Below, one piece after another: positions 8,780 through 18,000 of a stretch of DNA of 64,000 bases (the first letter of the stretch is position 1; each line of letters starts with the position of its first letter). This DNA is from JAVBTR01 sp031556065 (GTDB taxonomy: Bacteria > Bacillota > Clostridia > Christensenellales > Aristaeellaceae), in contig JAVBTR010000035.1 in the NCBI GenBank assembly GCA_031556065.1, positions 16,377 to 80,376 of the forward strand, given 5' to 3'. Made by a program: the position numbers and the translations under genes. The notes beneath the pieces were generated by a model, which was not told the DNA's origin, did no database searches, and saw only the letters and a program-made list of their open reading frames with translations.

Positions 8780-9549
8780 CAAAGCTTCTTAAAAAAATCT
8801 ACCTGGGCATTATTCTGCTGTTTCTGTATATTCCCATTGGGGTACTGATCGTCCAATCTTTTAACGCAGGCAAATCCCGGGCCAGGTGGGAAGGTTTCTC
8901 TTTTCGCTGGTACAGCGCCTTGTTTCAGGACAAGGGCATTATGCAGGCACTGTATGTAACCGTTAGCGTCGCTGTTATCGCAGCCATTATCGCCACCATT
9001 CTGGGCACCCTGGCAGCTATCGGCATTCATGCCATGAAAAAGCGCCCCCAGGCCGCTATGATGACATTGACCAATCTGCCTATGACCATGCCGGATATCG
9101 TCACCGGTATCAGCCTGATGCTTCTATTCCTTTTCACCAAGGTAGAACGGGGCTACGTGACCATGCTTTTAGCCCATATTACATTTAATACCCCATACGT
9201 GATTCTTTCCGTTATGCCAAAGCTAAAGCAAATGAACAAGCACAGCTACGAAGCCGCCCTGGATTTAGGCGCGACGCCCATGTACGCCCTGACCCATGTA
9301 ATCATCCCCGAGGTGAAACAAGGGATCGTCACCGGTGCGCTTCTGGCATTCACCCTTTCGCTGGACGATTTCACCATCAGCTATTTTACCACCAGCCCCC
9401 TTGTTCAAAACCTTTCCACTTTGATCTATTCCAAGGCCCGGATCGGTATCGAGCCTACCCTCAACGCCCTAAGCGCGCTGATGTTCGTATCCCTTCTTAT
9501 TCTCCTTGTAGCTGTTAATAGGCGCGGCAATGCCGAAACGTCTAAGTAA
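8776..9549 (+). CDS. potC: Spermidine/putrescine ABC transporter permease, second subunit
   Basis: Second transmembrane subunit of the polyamine importer. 257 residues with six predicted helices and the coupling loop EAALDLGATPMYALTHVIIPE. The order A-B-C-D and the four-base overlap with potB (ATGA) fit a single translationally coupled unit. No unusual features; the length is typical for PotC. Confidence 0.94.
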   Translation: MTKLLKKIYLGIILLFLYIPIGVLIVQSFNAGKSRARWEGFSFRWYSALFQDKGIMQALYVTVSVAVIAAIIATILGTLAAIGIHAMKKRPQAAMMTLTNLPMTMPDIVTGISLMLLFLFTKVERGYVTMLLAHITFNTPYVILSVMPKLKQMNKHSYEAALDLGATPMYALTHVIIPEVKQGIVTGALLAFTLSLDDFTISYFTTSPLVQNLSTLIYSKARIGIEPTLNALSALMFVSLLILLVAVNRRGNAETSK

Positions 9550-9579
9550 CATATTATTAAATCTGGGAGGTCATGTAAA

Positions 9580-10620
9580 ATGAAAAAGGTTCTATCTCTC
9601 CTTGTGACCCTGGTTTTGGTAATGTCCTTTGCTTCCACGGCTCTGGCTGCCGAAGTGGTCAATGTGTTCAACTGGTACGACTACATTTGCCCGGAAGTGA
9701 TCACCCTATTCGAAGAAGAAACCGGCATCCATGTTAACCCCATGTACTTTACCACCAATGAGGACATGATGGTGCAGGTAGAGGCTTCCCCCTCTTCCTT
9801 CGACGTGCTCTTTCCCTCTGATTATTGCATTGAACGCCTTATTGCAAACGATCTCTTAGAGAAAATCGATTTTGCAAACGTACCCAATGCCACTCAGGTT
9901 CTGCCTTCCCTTTTGAATCCCGCTTACGATCCCACCAATGAATATTCCATTCCCTATATGTGGGGCACGGTGGGCATTCTCTACAACACCACCATGGTAG
10001 ACGAAGTGGTTGACAGCTGGAGCATCCTGTTCGATACCAAATACCAAAGCAATGTCTTTATGTATGACAGCCTGCGGGATACCATGGGCGTGACCCTGAA
10101 ATACCTCGGCTATTCTATGAATACCCGCAACCCTGTTGAGCTTGAAGAAATGCAGCAAAAGCTGATCGAGCAAAAAAAGTCCGGCGTTGTTAAAGCCTAC
10201 CAGGTAGACGAGATCAAAGAAAAAATGGCCGCAGGCGAGGCTGCGTTGGCCATCTGCTGGTCTGGCGATGCCCAGTATGCCATCGATCTTAACGAAGATT
10301 TGGCCTATGTGGTTCCCAAGGAAGGTTCTAACATTTGGGTGGATGGTATGGTAATCCCCAAGGGCGCTAAAAACAAAGAAAACGCCGAAAAGTTCATCGA
10401 TTTCCTTTGCCGCCCCGACATCGCTCAAATGAACTGCGAAGAAATCTGGTACTCCTCCCCCAACACGGGCGCTATCGAACTCATGGGCGAAGAATACCAG
10501 GATAACCTCACCATGAACCCCACTGAGGATATCATCGACCGCTGTGAATTCTTCCATGATCTGGGTATCTACACGGAACTCTACAACACCCTCTGGCTGG
10601 AAATCAAGCAGGCTAGGTAA
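9580..10620 (+). CDS. potD: Spermidine/putrescine-binding protein
   Basis: Extracellular substrate-binding protein of the Pot importer. The N-terminal signal peptide (residues 1-23, ending STALA) is followed by the family opening VVNVFNWYDYICPEVITLFEEETG, with the conserved NWYDY binding segment; PotD-type motifs continue to the end (WLEIKQ). The ribosome site CTGGGAGG lies before the ATG. The signal peptide has no lipobox Cys, so it looks cleaved by signal peptidase I rather than lipidated, which is unusual for a single-membrane Gram-positive. Confidence 0.94.
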   Translation: MKKVLSLLVTLVLVMSFASTALAAEVVNVFNWYDYICPEVITLFEEETGIHVNPMYFTTNEDMMVQVEASPSSFDVLFPSDYCIERLIANDLLEKIDFANVPNATQVLPSLLNPAYDPTNEYSIPYMWGTVGILYNTTMVDEVVDSWSILFDTKYQSNVFMYDSLRDTMGVTLKYLGYSMNTRNPVELEEMQQKLIEQKKSGVVKAYQVDEIKEKMAAGEAALAICWSGDAQYAIDLNEDLAYVVPKEGSNIWVDGMVIPKGAKNKENAEKFIDFLCRPDIAQMNCEEIWYSSPNTGAIELMGEEYQDNLTMNPTEDIIDRCEFFHDLGIYTELYNTLWLEIKQAR

Positions 10621-10638
10621 GGAAATATGTTTTTTCAC

Positions 10639-10676
10639 GGAAACCCCTTTGCTTTTGAAAAAGCAAAGGGGTTTCC
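10639..10676. terminator. Long intergenic hairpin between potD and the AI-2E gene
   Basis: Near-perfect inverted repeat, GGAAACCCCTTTGCTTTT against AAAAGCAAAGGGGTTTCC, separating two convergent genes. There is no T run directly after the stem on either strand, so it may act as a weak bidirectional terminator, a processing site or a dispersed palindromic repeat. Confidence 0.6.
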
Positions 10677-10698
10677 GCAAGCTTAACACGCAAAAGAG

Positions 10699-11826
10699 TC
10701 AGATGCTTAGGCTTTCTCTTTTCATGATCTCCATGCGTATCAGCTTATAGGCCGTGGCAGTGAGCGGAACCCCCAGAAGCATGCCTACCACGCCCCCAAG
10801 GCCACCGCCTATAATCACGGCGGCAAGCACAAAGACCCCCGGTAATCCAATGGAGGTGCCTACCACCTTAGGATAAATTACATTTCCCTCTATCTGCTGC
10901 AATACAACGATGAAAACCAGAAAAAGAAGGGCCTTAACAGGGGATGTGGCAAATATTAAAAACGCACCGACTCCCGCACCAATATAAGCGCCGAACACTG
11001 GTATAAGCGCCATTGCGCCTACGAAAACGCCCACCGTCGTTGCCATGGGAAACTGGAAAATCCACATGCCTCCTGTGCATAAACAGCCTAAAATCAACGC
11101 TTCTGTGACCTGCCCAACGATATACTTGGAAAAGCACTCATGGGCTGTGTTTAAAACAGCATTCATCCTTCTTGTGGCTTCCTTGTTTACAAAAACTGCC
11201 TGCACCCGCTTAAATTGCGCAATCAACCTGTTTTTACCTAGCAAAAGGTAAATTGAAAAGGCAATGCCCATGAACAGATTGAATACACCGGAGATTAAAA
11301 CCGATAGAACGCTCAGAGATGAACTAACGATCCCGCCAATTCCCTTTGTCAGATAATTGATAGCATTGCTTGTCAGGCTTTCCCAATCCACACTCATCTG
11401 ATCAATCTGGCTGGCGATGGCTGGCCACTGCTCACGGCGCTCCAATATCCATTGCTTAATGCTTTCAATGGCAGTTGGAAGCGCTGCTGCTATGGCCGTT
11501 ATTGTATTAATTATCTCCGGCACCACTAAGCCAATAACCAGCACCACGATCAAGGCGATCAGTATAAACGCCAACACGAGGCATACAGGTTTTCTGGACC
11601 GAATCAGCCATTTGCTTTTGCTTTTTGGAAAATATCTTTTTTCCAAAATAATAACCATAATATTCATTACATATGCAATCGTAAAGCCCAACACCAATGG
11701 AAAGAGTATTTGCCACAGCCCCAGCGCCGTTTGGGTAATCTGGCTGAAGTAAAGAATGGCTAGCACAAGCCCTGCTGCAAGCAGCATGTATTTAATGACC
11801 GGATCATTTTTCATTTTACCCTTCAT
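10699..11826 (-). CDS. AI-2E family transporter (PerM/YtvI-type membrane protein)
   Basis: Polytopic membrane protein of the former UPF0118 family, 375 residues. Paired N-terminal hydrophobic helices (about 12-50), a soluble amphipathic central stretch, and a cluster of C-terminal helices with the family segment PVFGAYIGAGVGAFLIF and the end motif GGVVGMLLGVPLTATAYKLI are present. Family members have been tied to export of AI-2, ions or small molecules; the substrate cannot be told here. GGGAG lies 12 bases before the chosen ATG, somewhat far, so a later Met (five residues in) is possible. Neighbouring genes give no functional hint. Confidence 0.85.
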   Translation of the reverse strand: MKGKMKNDPVIKYMLLAAGLVLAILYFSQITQTALGLWQILFPLVLGFTIAYVMNIMVIILEKRYFPKSKSKWLIRSRKPVCLVLAFILIALIVVLVIGLVVPEIINTITAIAAALPTAIESIKQWILERREQWPAIASQIDQMSVDWESLTSNAINYLTKGIGGIVSSSLSVLSVLISGVFNLFMGIAFSIYLLLGKNRLIAQFKRVQAVFVNKEATRRMNAVLNTAHECFSKYIVGQVTEALILGCLCTGGMWIFQFPMATTVGVFVGAMALIPVFGAYIGAGVGAFLIFATSPVKALLFLVFIVVLQQIEGNVIYPKVVGTSIGLPGVFVLAAVIIGGGLGGVVGMLLGVPLTATAYKLIRMEIMKRESLSI

Positions 11827-11890
11827 ATGTTTGATTGGCTCCCTTCGTCTGATTGTTTTGCGTATCTCATTGGCTCATATCCAAAATGAC

Positions 11891-11931
11891 AAAAAGACAC
11901 ACGCCGGCATTTTCAGCGCGGTTTGTGTCTT
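11891..11931 (-). terminator. Intrinsic terminator upstream of the AI-2E gene
   Basis: On the minus strand AAGACACA pairs with TGTGTCTT around an inner CCG/CGG stem, followed by TTTTT. It lies about 65 bases before the AI-2E gene start, so it either ends a separate RNA or attenuates that gene. Confidence 0.7.
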
Positions 11932-12027
11932 ATATATCGATTTGGCTTGCATAATGGTCGCGGGTTGCTATCGCTTCTACCATCGGATTCCATAATAGAT
12001 AAAAATCTCTCCTTTTAGAAATAAATC
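11891..12027 (-). ncRNA. Candidate short RNA or leader transcript between csoR and the AI-2E gene
   Basis: A strong minus-strand promoter (12034-12062) and an intrinsic terminator (11891-11931) bound about 137 bases with no clear gene. It contains a 26-codon reading frame (11913-11993, starting MESDGRSD), but GGAG lies about 15 bases before its ATG, too far for good initiation. It could be a small RNA, an attenuated leader of the downstream AI-2E gene, or a small peptide gene. Apart from this unit, nothing gene-like is seen from 11827 to 12151. Confidence 0.4.
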
Positions 12028-12033
12028 GAAGTA

Positions 12034-12062
12034 ATTATATCTAAAAGAAAGCCGACTGTCAA
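12034..12062 (-). promoter_or_regulatory. Consensus promoter facing the AI-2E gene
   Basis: Minus strand TTGACA (12057-12062), exactly 17-bp spacer, TATAAT (12034-12039): a full consensus sigma-A promoter with no obvious gene directly after it. Confidence 0.8.
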
Positions 12063-12151
12063 ACATAGGTGACACAAAGAGCCAAGAAAATACCACCCGA
12101 CCTTAACAGCAATCAGCGGGATACCATAGGAAAAAGAGGATCGCAAAAGCT

Positions 12152-12415
12152 TTACTTCATCCACTTATCCAATAGCTTAATAACCTCATCGATCCGTTCA
12201 TTGGCGTTGCCGTTTTCGCAGGCATCCGCCACGCAGCTTTTCATGTGGGCGGCTACCACTTCACGGTTGGCGGTACGAAGAATGGCGGCGGCGGCGGAAA
12301 GCTGCGTAGAGATGTCGATGCAATAGCGATCGTCGTCCACCATTTTTAGCAGACCGTCGATCTGGCCCCTGGCGGTTAGTAAGAGCTTTTTAATTTTATC
12401 ATGATCTGCCTGCAC
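12152..12415 (-). CDS. csoR: CsoR copper-sensing transcriptional repressor
   Basis: Four-helix Cu(I)-responsive repressor of copper export genes. The Cu(I) ligand pattern Cys-(x)n-His-x3-Cys is present in RYCIDIST and VAAHMKSCV, matching the family's Cys/His/Cys site. A longer in-frame reading would begin at 12493 inside copA, but the CsoR fold starts at VQADHDKIKK; the GTG at 12415 with AAAGGG 10 bases ahead gives 87 residues, the usual length. It overlaps the copA 3' end by 17 bases and is the last gene of the copA-csoR unit, so it likely represses its own operon. Confidence 0.92.
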   Translation of the reverse strand: MQADHDKIKKLLLTARGQIDGLLKMVDDDRYCIDISTQLSAAAAILRTANREVVAAHMKSCVADACENGNANERIDEVIKLLDKWMK

Positions 12416-14831
12416 GAGAGAACAACCCTTTCTTTTGCGTTTCTTCACTTGCCATGAAGCCGGCTTCGGTAACAGCAGCGAAGAGGACATCATTACCGAC
12501 CTCCTGACTTAGCTCCACGGTGGCAGTTTTCTTTTTAAGGTCTACCTCGCATTGGGTTACGCCATGTACCGCGCTCAGAGCCTTTTCCACGGAAGCCTTG
12601 CAGTGATTGCAGCTCATACCTTCTACATGAATCGTCTTTTCCATTTTTGTTTCCATCCTTTCGTTTTTTAGTTGAACATTATTAAGCCTTAAAGCATTTG
12701 TCACCACAAATACAGAACTGACACTCATGGCAAATGCCGCGAACATGGGGCTTAATTGGCCCATGGCTGCCAGCGGAATGCCGATAATGTTATAAATGAA
12801 TGCCCAGAACAGGTTTTGCTTGATGTTGCGCATAACGGCCTTGCTAAGCTTCATAGCCCCGGCCACATCATTAAGATCACTTTTTACCAAAACGATATCC
12901 GCCGATTCAATAGCGATATCCGTTCCGGCGCCTACGGCAATGCCTACGTTGGCACGAACCAGGGAGGGTGCGTCGTTGATGCCGTCCCCCACCATGGCCA
13001 CGGTCTTGCCTCTATTAATGAGTTTACGGACTTCCGCTTCTTTTTCGTGAGGGAGCACTTCCGCGATGATACCTGTGACGCCCACTTGCGCGGCAATCTT
13101 CTGGGCTGTGCTTTTAGAATCCCCCGTGAGCATGATTACATCGTTGTGCATGGCTTTGAGGGCTTCGATGGCCCCTTTGCTGGTGGGCTTTTCTTTGTCG
13201 CTTAAAGCGATGCTGCCTATAAATTGACCGGCTTTGGCAAAATAGAGATTGGTACCTTCCTTTTCGGGAACGGCAATACTGTTTTCCTTCATGAAGGCTT
13301 CATTTCCCCCCAGGCACTGGGTACCGGTGATATCCCCCTTCACTCCACGTCCCAAAACCGCCTGGAAGTTTTCGCAGGGCAACAAAGGCCCGTTATAGGC
13401 TTCTACGATGGCTTTGGCGTAAGGGTGCTCCGATTGCTTTTCAAGGGAGGCGGCCAGCTGCAAGGCCCCTTCATCCGCCTGTATGACAGAGGGCCTCCCT
13501 TCGGTGATGGTGCCGGTTTTGTCCAACACAACGGTATCCACCTTGTGCATGGTCTCCAGGGCTTCGGCGGATTTAATCAGAATACCGTTTTGCGCCCCCT
13601 TGCCCATACCTACCATAATGGCTACCGGGGTGGCCAGACCCAATGCACAGGGGCAGGAGATCACCAATACGGAAATAGCGTTCACCAGAGCCGTTTGGAA
13701 CCCGGCGCCTAAAAGCAGCCAGATGATGGCCGTAATCAGGGCGATACCCATAACGATAGGCACAAACACCCCGGCGATCTTATCCGCCAATTTGGCGATG
13801 GGTGCCTTGGTGGCAGTAGCTTCTTCCACTAATTTAATGATCTTGGCCAGGGTCGTTTGATCCCCAACGGTATTGGCAACCATGGTCATATGCCCCGTTT
13901 GGTTGATGCTCCCGGCGATCAGCTTATCATTCATCGCTTTTTCAACCGGCAAGCTTTCCCCTGTTACGGCAGATTCATCCAGGGTGCTCTGGCCGGAAAG
14001 AACGATGCCATCTACCGGGATGGCTTCCCCTGGCTTGATTGAAAGGGTATCCCCTAAAACAATATCGTCTATAGCGATAACGGTTTCTTGGCCATCCCGA
14101 ATGATCCTGACGGTTTTAGGCGCCAAAGCCATCAGCTTTTTGATGGCATCGGAAGTTCGGCCCTTGGAACGGGTTTCAAGGTACTTGCCAACAGTGATCA
14201 GTGCCAGAATGGTGGCGGAGGATTCGAAATACAGGGCCATAAAGGCGCTATGCACCAATTCTAAATCCCCATGGCCATAACCGTATGCCATCTGGTATAG
14301 AGCGTAGATGCCATAAACCAGCGCTGCAGATGAACCAATGGCGATCAGCGAGTCCATGTTAGGTGAACGCTTCCAAAGCATTCTAAAGCCCACTGTGAAG
14401 TATTTTTTGTTGACAATAATGATGGGCAGGGCTAAGAGAAATTGCGTCAGCGCATTGATAAGCATATTCCCTTCCCCATGAAAAACCGGCGGCATAGGAA
14501 AATTCAACATATGCCCCATGGATAAGTACATCAGCGGCACCAGCAGCGCCACGGAAATAATCAGCCGCCGCTTCATAGAGGCTGCTTCATCTTCTTGTTT
14601 TTCCTGCTTGGGCTGGCTAGCCGCTGTCTGCCGAGCAGCACCGTAGCCCGCATCGGCCACAGCGGCGATCACATCCTCCACAGCGGAATCGCTTGGGGTT
14701 TCAAAGGTTAAGGTGTTGGTCATCAGGTTGACCGCCACATTCTCTATTCCCTGGATTTTGCAAGCCGCCTTTTCCACATGGGCTGCGCAGGCGGCGCAAG
14801 TCATGCCTGTTACGTTTAACTTTGTTTTCAC
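12399..14831 (-). CDS. copA: Cu(I)-exporting P1B-type ATPase with N- and C-terminal HMA domains
   Basis: Copper efflux pump of the plasma membrane. It has an N-terminal heavy-metal-binding domain (GMTCAAC, about residue 10), the TGES actuator, the intramembrane CPC motif (ISCPCALGLA), phosphorylation site DKTGT, HP motif (EHPYAKAI) and GDGINDAP. After the last helix comes a second CopZ-like domain (VEGMSCNHC, about residue 735), so a chaperone domain is fused at the C-terminus. An in-frame start exists at 14921, but GTG 14831 sits just after GGAGGGGGG and directly before the HMA domain, giving 810 residues. csoR follows, overlapping. Confidence 0.94.
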   Translation of the reverse strand: MKTKLNVTGMTCAACAAHVEKAACKIQGIENVAVNLMTNTLTFETPSDSAVEDVIAAVADAGYGAARQTAASQPKQEKQEDEAASMKRRLIISVALLVPLMYLSMGHMLNFPMPPVFHGEGNMLINALTQFLLALPIIIVNKKYFTVGFRMLWKRSPNMDSLIAIGSSAALVYGIYALYQMAYGYGHGDLELVHSAFMALYFESSATILALITVGKYLETRSKGRTSDAIKKLMALAPKTVRIIRDGQETVIAIDDIVLGDTLSIKPGEAIPVDGIVLSGQSTLDESAVTGESLPVEKAMNDKLIAGSINQTGHMTMVANTVGDQTTLAKIIKLVEEATATKAPIAKLADKIAGVFVPIVMGIALITAIIWLLLGAGFQTALVNAISVLVISCPCALGLATPVAIMVGMGKGAQNGILIKSAEALETMHKVDTVVLDKTGTITEGRPSVIQADEGALQLAASLEKQSEHPYAKAIVEAYNGPLLPCENFQAVLGRGVKGDITGTQCLGGNEAFMKENSIAVPEKEGTNLYFAKAGQFIGSIALSDKEKPTSKGAIEALKAMHNDVIMLTGDSKSTAQKIAAQVGVTGIIAEVLPHEKEAEVRKLINRGKTVAMVGDGINDAPSLVRANVGIAVGAGTDIAIESADIVLVKSDLNDVAGAMKLSKAVMRNIKQNLFWAFIYNIIGIPLAAMGQLSPMFAAFAMSVSSVFVVTNALRLNNVQLKNERMETKMEKTIHVEGMSCNHCKASVEKALSAVHGVTQCEVDLKKKTATVELSQEVGNDVLFAAVTEAGFMASEETQKKGLFSRAGRS

Positions 14832-14843
14832 TATGTCCCCCCT

Positions 14844-14854
14844 CCCCCGTGGGG
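14844..14854 (-). promoter_or_regulatory. Candidate CsoR operator at copA transcription start
   Basis: CCCC-AC-GGGGG (minus strand) lies about 8 bases downstream of the -10, where transcription should start. CsoR operators are G/C-tract pseudo-palindromes of this type; assignment is by position and composition. Confidence 0.5.
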
Positions 14855-14861
14855 TGTTGTT

Positions 14862-14890
14862 ATTATACTTCTGGCTCTGCTGATTGTCAA
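14862..14890 (-). promoter_or_regulatory. Consensus promoter of copA-csoR
   Basis: Minus strand TTGACA (14885-14890), 17-bp spacer, TATAAT (14862-14867); perfect consensus, consistent with a strong promoter kept off by CsoR. Confidence 0.88.
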
Positions 14891-14972
14891 TAACAAAAGC
14901 TGGGCTGCCAACATCTATCATGCGGCAGCCCGACCTGAATCATACCCCTATGAAGTTTTTGTTTGGGAGGGT

Positions 14973-15016
14973 GCGGGAATCGTTTTTCTTTTAGAAAAAA
15001 GAAAAATGGTTCCCGC
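14973..15016 (-). terminator. Hairpin after the carB-dapF gene
   Basis: GCGGGAA (14973-14979) pairs with TTCCCGC (15010-15016), with an inner A/T-rich stem GTTTTTCTTTT / AAAAGAAAAAT. It begins 12 bases after the carB-dapF stop. No terminal T run follows the outer stem on the minus strand, so termination strength is uncertain. The layout resembles the hairpin at 10639. Confidence 0.6.
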
Positions 15017-15028
15017 AATACCTATGCC

Positions 15029-18000
15029 TTACACTTCAATATCCCCTTCGTAATCCTTCTTGGCATCGCCGGACATGAGGACGTGGCCGTCGTTGGTGTA
15101 GCGGATCACCAGTTCACCGCCGATGAGCTTGATAGCGATGTCCGCGTCACGGTCGCACAAGCCGCATTCCACCGCGGCAACGGCAACGGCACAGGCAGCG
15201 GTACCACAAGCCCAGGTTTCACCGATCCCCCGCTCCCAAACGCGGACTTTAAGAATGTTGCGGCTAAGGAGTGTGGCGAAGGAAACATTGACCCGTTCGG
15301 GGAATTGCGGGTCATTCTCGGTGGACGCGCCAATGGAAGGCAGGTGGACCCGGTTCACATCGGGTACGAACTCCACCACATGAGGGTTACCCATGGAAAG
15401 GCAGGTAACCTTGCGACGTTCGCCAGCTAAACGCATTTCCCGGTCAATAACGCTGTCGCCGGAGATTTTCACGGGAATGTCCTTGGGGGTAAAGATGGGC
15501 GTGCCCATATCCACCGCAACAGCGAAAACATTGTTATCTCGAAGGTATAGATCAAGGTCTTTGATACCAGCGCCGGTTTCGATGGCCATGTGCTCTTTGT
15601 GCACCCGGCCGGATTCGTAAAGATATTTGGCCACACAGCGCAGCGCATTGCCGGCCAGCTGGCCTTCGGTACCATCGGCGTTAAAGGCACGCATTTTAGC
15701 GTCGGCTATTTCCGAGGGCTGCATGAGGATGATCCCATCGCCGCCGATAGACTTTCGGCGGTTGGAAAGCTGCACGCTTAGGGAGCTGGGGCTCATGACT
15801 TCCTGATTGAAGCAATCGAAGTAGATGTAATCGTTGCCAGTGCCGCTCATTTTAATAAAATGGAGCTTTTGCTTGCCCGAGCGCATGTTGTTAATGTCTA
15901 CCAGTTCCACGCTGGCCTGAGAATAACGGGAAATGAGGGCGTTGGCCAGAGCATTGGCGGTATCCAGGCTGGTGAAGACGGGGATGGCGCGTTCAATGGC
16001 CTTGCGCCGCATTTTGACGCTTTCCCGCTCGGGCATGCGGCCCTTGGTAGAGGTGGAGATCACGTACTGGATGTGGTTGAGCCCCATCATGCTTTCAATC
16101 AGATCATGCTTGACAACGGCCACGGGCAGGCCATGCTCGGTAAGCTTTTTCGCGGTGCCGGGGGTGGCGTAGAGACTAAAGCCCAAGGACATATAACGGC
16201 GGGCAGTATCCACAGCTTCCAGCTTATCGGAATCCCGGACAGAAAGGAACAGGCCACCCTTGCGGCGCATATCGTAGCCAGCGGCGATAAGGCCCTTGTA
16301 AATGGCTTCTTCCAGAGTAGAGCCAATGCCCAGCACTTCGCCGGTGGATTTCATTTCCGGCCCTAAGTGGGTATCCACGTCCTGAAGCTTTTCAAAGGAG
16401 AAGGCAGGTACCTTTACAGCATAATAGGGGCTTTGGTGATAAAGTCCGGTGCCGAAGCCCATAGTGCTGAGCTTTTCGCCCAGCATGGCACGGACAGCCA
16501 GATCCACCATGGGAACGCCGGTCACCTTACTGATGTAGGGCACCGTACGGGAAGCCCGGGGGTTGGCTTCGATGATGTAAACCTCGTTATGGTACACCAC
16601 GTATTGAATATTCACCAAGCCAACAGTTTTAAGCTCCAGCGCAACCTTTCTCGTGGCTTCGATAAGCCGCTGGGTTACAGCACCGGAAAGGTTCCAGGCC
16701 GGGTACACAGCAATCGAGTCACCGGAGTGGACGCCTGCCCGCTCAATATGCTCCATAATACCGGGAATCAAAATCTCTTCCCCGTCGCAGATAGCATCTA
16801 CTTCCACTTCAACGCCCTGGAGATACTGGTCGATCAAAATAGGGTTTTCAATGTTCTGAGCCAGGATGATCTTCATGTATTCCGTAATATCGCTGTCCTG
16901 ATAAGCAATGATCATGTTTTGGCCGCCCAGCACATAAGAAGGCCGCATCAATACCGGGTAACCTAATGTGTTGGCAGCTGTGAGGGCTTCATCGACAGTA
17001 AAGACGGTGGTGCCTTGGGGCCGTTTGATCTGGCAGCGTTCCATGGCCGAATCGAACCGTTCCCGGTCTTCGGCCAGATCGATTGCATCGGCAGAAGTAC
17101 CGAAAATCTTAATGCCTGCCTTTTGCAGGGGCTTGGTAAGCTTAATAGCCGTCTGGCCGCCGAAGGCCGCCACCACGCCCACAGGCTTTTCGGTGTTGAT
17201 AACGCCCATCACATCTTCCGGGGTTAAAGGTTCAAAGTAGAGCCTGTCGGCTGTATCGAAGTCGGTGGAAACGGTTTCGGGGTTGTTATTGATCATGACC
17301 ACATCGAAGCCCGCTTTTTTCAGCATCCACACGCAGTGAACAGAGGCATAGTCGAATTCGATACCCTGGCCGATACGAATGGGGCCGGAACCCAGAACGA
17401 TAATGGAAGGCTTCCTTTCCGCCTTTTGGGCAATAAATTCTTCTGCTTCGTTTACATCGTCGTAGGTGGCATAGAAGTACGGGGTCTGAGCTTCGAACTC
17501 AGCGGCGCAGGTATCCACCATTTTATAAACAGGGTAGCGCTTGTTCTTAATTTGTTGGTTGGAAAGCCGCTCAATCACATTATCCGGGAAACCGTTTTTC
17601 TTGGCGTGAAGATAAAGCTCGTCGGTGAGTTCTGCCACAGCCAGTTCCTTTTCCAGAATAATAAGGTTTTGCAGCTTGTTTAAGAAAAACATATCGATCA
17701 TGGTCAGCTCGTGAATCTGTTCCATGGTTTGGGAACCCCTGAACATGGCTTCGTAAATGGCGAAAATACGCTCATCTGTGCACTTTTTGATCAGCGCCAC
17801 CAGTTCATCGTCGGTGTAAGAGAAGAGCTTTTTCATGCGCATGGTATCCAGGCCGATTTCCGCGCCGCGAACGGCTTTCATCAAGGCTTGCTCCAGGTTC
17901 ATACCAATGGCCATAACTTCGCCGGTAGCCTTCATCTGAGTGCCTAGGGTGCGCCTGCCGTAAACGAATTTATCAAAGGGCCATTTGGGCAGCTTAACCA

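Noticed and set aside
9856..10689. 277-codon minus-strand frame across potD
   Set aside because: Antisense to an intact PotD; no ribosome site, no domain, and it would run through the intergenic hairpin.
11913..11993. 26-codon peptide gene in the spacer before the AI-2E gene
   Set aside because: The nearest GGAG is about 15 bases from its ATG and composition is not protein-like; listed only within the candidate RNA.
12416..12493. N-terminal extension of csoR to an upstream Met
   Set aside because: The extra residues are copA codons in another frame and fall outside the CsoR fold; the GTG at 12415 fits family length and has a ribosome site.
12399..12660. Separate copZ gene at the end of copA
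   Set aside because: No stop codon separates it from copA, so it is annotated as a fused domain; internal initiation is kept only as a possibility.
15884..15886. Independent start codon for dapF inside carB
   Set aside because: An ATG is present at the domain border, but the bases before it (GAACTGGTAGACATTAACAA) hold no good ribosome site and the frame is continuous.
15860..16966. Plus-strand frames of 168-199 codons opposite carB
   Set aside because: They mirror conserved carB codons (third-position bias of the real gene) and show no family similarity.
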